Assembly (NCBI GenBank): GCA_026874595.1
Contig: CM049316.1
Location: 30,857,339-30,921,338 of the forward strand
Reading direction: 5' to 3'
Source of the DNA: Sipunculus nudus
Lineage: Eukaryota; Annelida; Sipuncula; Golfingiida; Sipunculidae
DNA length: 64,000 nucleotides
Position numbers and translations under genes: made by a program
The notes under the pieces: generated by a model
What the model was told of the DNA's origin: nothing
What the model saw: only the letters and a program-made list of their open reading frames with translations
Databases searched by the model: none
Shown here: piece by piece, positions 58,631 to 64,000 of the stretch
Position numbering within the stretch: position 1 is the first letter of the stretch
How the letters are laid out: every line of letters begins with the position of its first letter

Positions 58631-59165
58631 GCCATGCTATAGCTTAAGCCCTCATTTGGACAAGAATGTCTCTGGTCTGTTTTATATCGAGCGTCGATGC
58701 AGCTTAAATTGTTTGTATGTATTTCGTTGTATGTGTGTTTGCGCCGAATGCTTTGAGGTAAATTTCAGCAGTTTTCATTGCGTTGGTTCACCATTTCATT
58801 GCGTTAGTTCAACTAGCCGATTTTTATTTGTTCATGGAAAACTATATTGAGTTTGTTTTAAAGTAAGGGTGATATAAACCCTTGTGTACCAAACATGAAT
58901 TAAACTGAAACACTTGTTTGTATTTTACCTTCCCAGAAAATCTTATTTTTAGGACTAGGGTTGGGGTTATTTAATTTCGGGTATACCGAACAGGGTAAAC
59001 AACATGTCGGTTTGTGTCTCAAGGGAGAAGCTTACAACAAAAGGTCTCAGCCATGCCACTTCATTATGACTGGGGGAGGGTTAAGGAGACCTTTTTACGA
59101 GAAATTTGCTCATTCTTCCCCTTCACATTTTTCTTTCTACAATAAAACTTCAGGTATGTATTCAT

Positions 59166-59805
59166 AGGCGGCGAAACCTTGGAGGGGGGGGGGGGGGGGG
59201 TGTGGGGTGGCGCGGGGGCCGAGTCCCCCTCCCCGCCATAATTTTTTTTTTTTGGGGGGGGGGGGGGCTGACCCCCCCAACATAATGATGGATATAAAAA
59301 CATCCACTCTATTATTATTGGATTTTGCACCCTCACATATATATGTATATATATATATCCTCTGCTGCTCAGTACTTGGAGTACCATATATACACGGCCG
59401 CAGACTCCGCGATTTGCGGTGAAAAAAGTTGATATTCTGTGTGAAAATGAAGCCATTGCCAGACAAATAACAAAAATCTCCCTACAAGGAAGTACTGTTT
59501 TACTTAATAAGCATTGACCAATAAAATGCACCAGAATGCAGTAATACCCATACAGTTTTTCCAAATTTTCAAAACCTTGGGAGGGTGAGACCCCCTCCCA
59601 ACCCCCCCCCCCCCCGTCGGGGATTACTCCATCAAATCCCCCCCCCCCTGCCATTTGTGTCAGGCTACGGCCCTTATTTATAAATATATAGATATATATA
59701 CATATATATAAATAATAATATATATATATAATATATATATGTATATATAATATATATAATATATATACTAGTATATATAATATATATATTATATATATAC
59801 ATACA

Positions 59806-59870
<65 letters not shown>

Positions 59871-59918
59871 TATTTGGGTATACTATTGGGCCCCCAATGA
59901 AAATATGGTTTCGCCGCC
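59166..59918. mobile_element. Element nested in the fold-back core (GGCGGCGAAACC ends)
   Basis: 753 bp bounded by GGCGGCGAAACC on the left and GGTTTCGCCGCC on the right. Interior: long G-runs (59178-59200, 59254-59268), C-runs (59596-59618, 59638-59650) and a long TA tract at 59681-59868. ORFs over it on both strands are low-complexity artefacts. Confidence 0.72.
59681..59868. repeat. AT-rich simple repeat
   Basis: Imperfect then perfect TATATA tract, inside the nested element. Confidence 0.93.
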
Positions 59919-60179
59919 AATGGTAATTTATATTGTGAACATTTATTATGAAAAATATTTTACCCGAACTAGCCCCCCCTCCCCTTTCCCCGCTCACACA
60001 TTCTCCAGACAGATATGGCCCACAAGTGTTGTACGAGTGCCCGTTGTATCATTTCAGGTCTCAGCATATTAAGTCCGCTCTAAATTCATGCAAATAATTG
60101 ACCATAGTCTTCATCCAGTGTAAAGAAGCATGCCTCAAGGATTTAAGATGTAGGTCTTACTGTATTATCTATCTACATT

Positions 60180-60522
60180 TATCTCGTTCCCACGCGATAA
60201 TTATCGCGTGGCCACGCGATAGTATCGCGTGGGAACGAGATAATTATCGCGTGGCCACGAGATACTAACGCGTGGGAACGAGATAATTATCGCGTGGCCA
60301 CGAGATACTAACGTGTGGGAACGAGATACTATCGCGTGGGAACGAGATAATTATCGCGTGGCCACGAGATACTAACGCGTGGGAACGAGATACTAACGCG
60401 TGGGAACGAGATAATTATCGCGTGGCCACGAGATACTAACGCATGGGAACGAGATAATTATCGCGTGGCCACGAGATACTAACGCGTGGGAACGAGATAC
60501 TATCTCGTGGGAACGAGATAAA
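60180..60522. repeat. Right arm of the fold-back element
   Basis: Inverted relative to the left arm and about 120 bp longer: modules CGTGGGAACGAGATAATTAT and CGCGTGGCCACGAGATACTA alternate around 20 times. Length difference between arms suggests independent unit gain or loss. Confidence 0.9.
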
Positions 60523-61065
60523 AATAATTTTGTGCATGTCCTATACGAGCCACCGTACTACAGAGTATATAGATGCAGGAAGTAAAAACCAAAAAAGTTT
60601 ACTCCTACTCATTCTTAATTATCGTAATGCAAATTTATTAACAAGAATAAAAGAGTGGTAAAACAGCAATAAATTAAGCTTGTAACCAGCGGTGCCGGTT
60701 ATCCAGTATTTTTAAACAAAACATGTCACTAAACCGAAACATAGAATTAACTGAGAAAACTTAAAGCTGCCCATTCACAAATTCGCAACATCCGTTTTAA
60801 AATTCATGTTTTTTTTTTTTTCGTTATAAGATTGAGGATCAGGTCCTCGGTAATGTTTTCAATTTGTGCACCTGCCTCGAACCCTTTAAAGAATTATTAA
60901 AGGTAAGAGAAATGGAGTGATTTTTAATAGGCCTATATGCACCATTTAAAGAAATAAAGCGAATTTTTTCATTATTTCCTGAAAGCTTGAAAAATTTTGC
61001 ATATGAAGTGTCTCGACCAGAATATTTAAAAAAGACATGTAGGGCTAAAAAAAATAAAGGTATAT

Positions 61066-61365
61066 GGTTCTCACGCAGGCACAGCCTGGGTCAATTTTAA
61101 CCCCACCCCCCCCCCCTCCCCCGCTTCAAATTTTTTTGTTATGATTTTCATCTTTCAAAATGATAAAATAATACAATTTTGATAAGATTCCTTTGTTATG
61201 TTGTGATTTTACCTGTTCAGGAATTATTTCTGATATTATCATGCTTTTCCTTGATCATAGGACATTTTTATCTAAATATACAAAAAAGGTAAAAAAAATA
61301 AATAAATAAAAAAAATAAAAAATCGCCCGCCCGCACTGATTTCTGAAAAAAAGTGCCTGAAAACC
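61066..61365. mobile_element. MITE copy C (diverged ends)
   Basis: About 300 bp. The left end GGTTCTCACGCAGGCAC has a small insertion and the right end GTGCCTGAAAACC has one mismatch compared with copies A and B. The internal GGTCAATTTTAACCCC word and the GCCCGCACTGATTTCTGAAA segment match copy A. Confidence 0.78.
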
Positions 61366-63177
61366 ATGCATACTTTTTTTTGCCTTGTGCTTGTATCATA
61401 TTTTTATTTGTTCTCAGAGTCCGAATAGAACATATTGCAGCAATTTACCTCAGGTACAAGCAAATCCCATACTGTGACACAGCAAAGAATGATGATAGCA
61501 GGGTATCGCATGCATTGCGCATCCAACTGCATGTTTTAAAGGTATATCAACGTTTACAATGATAAAAACATTATCTCATAATGGCAACAAATCATTAAAA
61601 AATTTAATTAAAGTGTTGACCTTACCGGACCATTCACATTATTTCACAAGAGAAACACTCCATCAAAACAGTTTCGTGAGAACGGGACTTTTTAGATTAA
61701 AATTTCCAAAATGCATTTTGAAAATAATTCTTTATTTTTGTGGAACAATAAGTTTTTTTTCTTGTGTGAGAGGCCTTTATGATTAATCTTTTCAGTGTTG
61801 TTCTTGTGTTACCAAACCTGTGCTTGTTTCACTTGACACTTCATGTTTGATAAACCTTTTCGTATCTTTTTATTCTCAAACGTACGTTAACTTTGCACAG
61901 TTCACACCTGTCTCTTTCATTCTGATCATTTTGACAAGGGGAACCAGTCTATCAACAGGAGCCCTCACACAGATGCTTCATCTAGAGGGAGCCATAGGCA
62001 ACGCCCGTGTAAAATCCAATTTTGCTTCTACACAATCTCTTAGCTAATCTTCCGAAACATAGCATACTGAAAGAAATATGCCCCCAAATGGAGAAACCTG
62101 TAACAATAGTTTGAACAAATATTATACCTGTGTGCAGATTTGACATAGTAAAGTCTGCTAGTATCAAGAGAATTTACGGGGAACTTTAGGAGAGACTGCA
62201 GAGAATATCATGTTACAGCGTTTTTTGTCTGTTCCGCTAGGCACACCGGATGCAACATAATTATCGATAATATAGAACATCACAAACAAAATTAATGTAT
62301 GCATTTGCTAAATTACGTAAATAAAAAAAATTAACATTTGGCATGTTATATTAGTGTTAATATTAATAAAAAAGGTTTGGACAGATTACAAGTTGTTCCT
62401 TGAAAGTTTATTAAAAGTCAGAAAGTGTGAGATATGCATATAATGATTGTGTGAAAATGATTGAAACTTTGCATGTCGGCATTCGTGAGAATGTTGAAAC
62501 TTGTCAAAATAGATTGCATTGCATACTTTTTATTGTTGGCATTCCAATCGCAACTATACTTGAACGTGACTTCATTACAATCAGTTATATAAAGAGTATG
62601 AAAATACTTCATTGGATGTAAAAGCCCTGACATGATCGGTTGTTATTTCAGCTCTGGAAGGCATTTTTAAATATATCAATAAACCAATATCAATAAACTT
62701 TGTTTATGTATCATGATATATTGTAATGTTCGATCACTTGAAGGAAAAACTGATTAACTTTAGGCCCATACTAACTGTACATATAGGAAAAAAAATGTTG
62801 TTCTACGGTTTAATTTGGCACACCTGTTTTCTCTTTTTTATTTTATGGAAAATAAAAACCATGCGAGTCCTCGGAAATGTTACTCTTTTGCCCTTTTCTT
62901 GATCATTATTTCTGTAATTTCGATTCTTAAAAAGAAAAAGTATGGCAACGGAAGGGCTACTTTTGTTTTGTTTAATCTTAATGGAGCCATTCCTGTCAAA
63001 CTTGCAAAATTCTGTGTATTGTGTCTCAACCGATAATTTAAAAAGTCGATCCAATCAATTATATATATATTTTTCTCAAGATACATAGAACTTAGTTTGG
63101 GGCCTTATTAACGCTGTCAAATATTCTCCGAGAACGCTCAACCGTTCTCCGGTATTTCGCCGACAACTGGGAACTCT
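61366..63177. other. No gene seen
   Basis: AT-rich with several ORFs of 60-80 codons on both strands that lack recognisable domains or consistent coding character. Confidence 0.45.
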
Positions 63178-63282
63178 GTGCTGCTCCACCAAAGATGCAA
63201 AAATGACTTGGGCATATTTAGCCTAAAGAAATTGTTTCAAAGAGTGTCAAATCTGCACAGGCAAGTTGTCACTCAGCTCATT

Positions 63283-63696
63283 ATGGCTAATCGCGCTCGC
63301 AGGGCTTCATATGAAGCCAGCTTCAAGCTGAAGGTAGCCGCGTATGCGGAAGAAACCAGCAACATGGCAGCCTCAAGAAAGTTCAAACTCAGTGAGAGAA
63401 ACGTACGATGTTGGCGGAGAGACAAGGAAAAGTTGAAAGCGTTACCCCACGGCAAGAGGGCGAGGCGTGGCTCGACGGCCAGGCATAAAGACTTGGAAGA
63501 TGAGCTACATGACTGGCTGGTCAAAAACCAGCAAAATGGCAACACAATCACACGTGACTTAATCCGGATGAGGGCTTATGCCCAGGCCAAGCAACAAGGC
63601 ATCGAGGATTTCCGGGCTTCCCCGGGCTGGCTGCACAATTTTATGAGAAGAAAGTGCATCAAGAAGTTACCCCGGTCTAAACTTAACCCAAGTTAG
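63283..63696 (+). CDS. Intronless Psq/Brinker-like plus CENP-B-like DNA-binding ORF
   Basis: 137 codons from ATG at 63283 (A at -3, G at +4) to a TAG; an upstream in-frame Met at 63178 is less likely because domain homology starts after 63283. Residues ~8-50: a helix-turn-helix of the Pipsqueak/Brinker type (SYEASFKLKVAAYAEETSNM, SERNVRCWRRDKEKL). Residues ~70-130: a CENP-B/Tc5-like helix-turn-helix (DLEDELHDWLVKNQQNGNTI, FRASPGWLHNFMRRK). This pair is typical of the N terminus of pogo/Tigger transposases, but no DDE domain follows before the stop. AATAAA lies at 63886. Either a truncated transposon or a small domesticated DNA-binding protein. Confidence 0.8.
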   Translation: MANRARRASYEASFKLKVAAYAEETSNMAASRKFKLSERNVRCWRRDKEKLKALPHGKRARRGSTARHKDLEDELHDWLVKNQQNGNTITRDLIRMRAYAQAKQQGIEDFRASPGWLHNFMRRKCIKKLPRSKLNPS

Positions 63697-64000
63697 TGGG
63701 ACTGTTACTATGAACTTGAAAGTTGCACACCCAAACAAACATCCATATACAGTTACTTTTTTATATATACCCATGCATATTAATATTACTATATAAATTT
63801 AAGTGAGCAGCCATGAACTTTTAAATTACTCCCTTTCTTGAGCTTGCAACCAGAATATATTACACATTGTATTGTTATTAATAATAATAAATACAAAATC
63901 ACAAATAACGTCAAATATACATGAATATTCACTTGCTCTCATTGACAGTTAAATTAAAACAACATTAATTTAGACAACCAAATTGCCTGGAGACTGTATA

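Larger units (their letters stand above)
58376..60557. mobile_element. Fold-back element with minisatellite inverted-repeat arms
   Basis: 2.18 kb. Outer inverted repeat: CGGTGGCTCGTATAGGACAT then GCACAAAATTATTTT on the left, mirrored at 60505-60555, flanked by TA. Inside each end is a long arm of short units such as ATCTCGTTCCCACGCGATA and ATTATCGCGTGGCCACGAG (left 58413-58630, right 60180-60522), so the arms can pair over hundreds of bases. The core (58640-60175) has no convincing gene and carries a nested element. Resembles fold-back/TIR elements with repetitive arms. Confidence 0.85.

Noticed and set aside
59064-59997. Long minus-strand ORFs (up to 248 codons)
   Set aside because: Cover TA and homopolymer tracts and give low-complexity Tyr/Ile/Pro protein with no domain.

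Overview
This is intron-rich, AT-rich, repeat-dense animal DNA. Nothing bacterial is present: coding exons have GT/AG borders and are separated by kilobases of diverse transposons. The repeat families (short 'GACGGACGGAC…AGCTCAGATGAC' elements, TGACCTTTGACC-rich repeats, a tRNA-derived SINE, a Merlin DNA transposon) together with the protein divergence suggest a marine invertebrate, most likely a mollusc. The species assignment is inference.

One host gene dominates. On the minus strand, 21 exons between 45219 and 13011 give an open coding sequence of 2367 nt (788 codons plus TAG). It encodes NSUN2, the tRNA/mRNA cytosine-5 methyltransferase. All junction phases fit, and the SAM-binding motif, both catalytic cysteines (PCSGDGT and STCSLNP) and the C-terminal PUA-like region are present. 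The exon with the start codon was not found. Below I number the recognised exons E1 (45118..45219) to E21 (13011..13228). A 3' UTR with polyadenylation signals probably extends to about 12160.

The NSUN2 introns carry most of the interesting structure. Intron 12 begins inside a ~3.7 kb satellite whose 63/68-bp monomer copies the last ~20 bases of E12 plus its 5' splice site, so the intron holds dozens of decoy donors. Intron 9 begins directly in a separate 21-bp minisatellite whose unit contains GTAAGT, again copying the adjacent donor. Other introns hold a broken LINE (26.8-29.8 kb), a tRNA-SINE (19.8-20.0 kb), small inverted-repeat elements (16.77-17.04, 17.46-17.89, 33.25-33.50, 34.90-35.63 kb) and long internally repeated elements (30.2-33.2, 37.4-38.7, 42.9-43.9 kb).

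Left flank (1-12160): no gene recognised; decayed repeats, two large GGTGGCGCCACC-containing repeat blocks (2.9-4.3 and 4.9-7.1 kb) and a 37-bp minisatellite (11.5-12.0 kb). Right flank (45220-64000): a second GGTGGCGCCACC element (46.7-48.2 kb), a second copy of the 30-kb element (49.9-52.5 kb), AT microsatellites, a decayed Merlin transposase (55.5-56.5 kb), a 2.2 kb fold-back element with minisatellite arms and another element nested inside it (58.4-60.6 kb), and an intact intronless ORF with Psq/Brinker-like and CENP-B-like DNA-binding regions (63283-63696).
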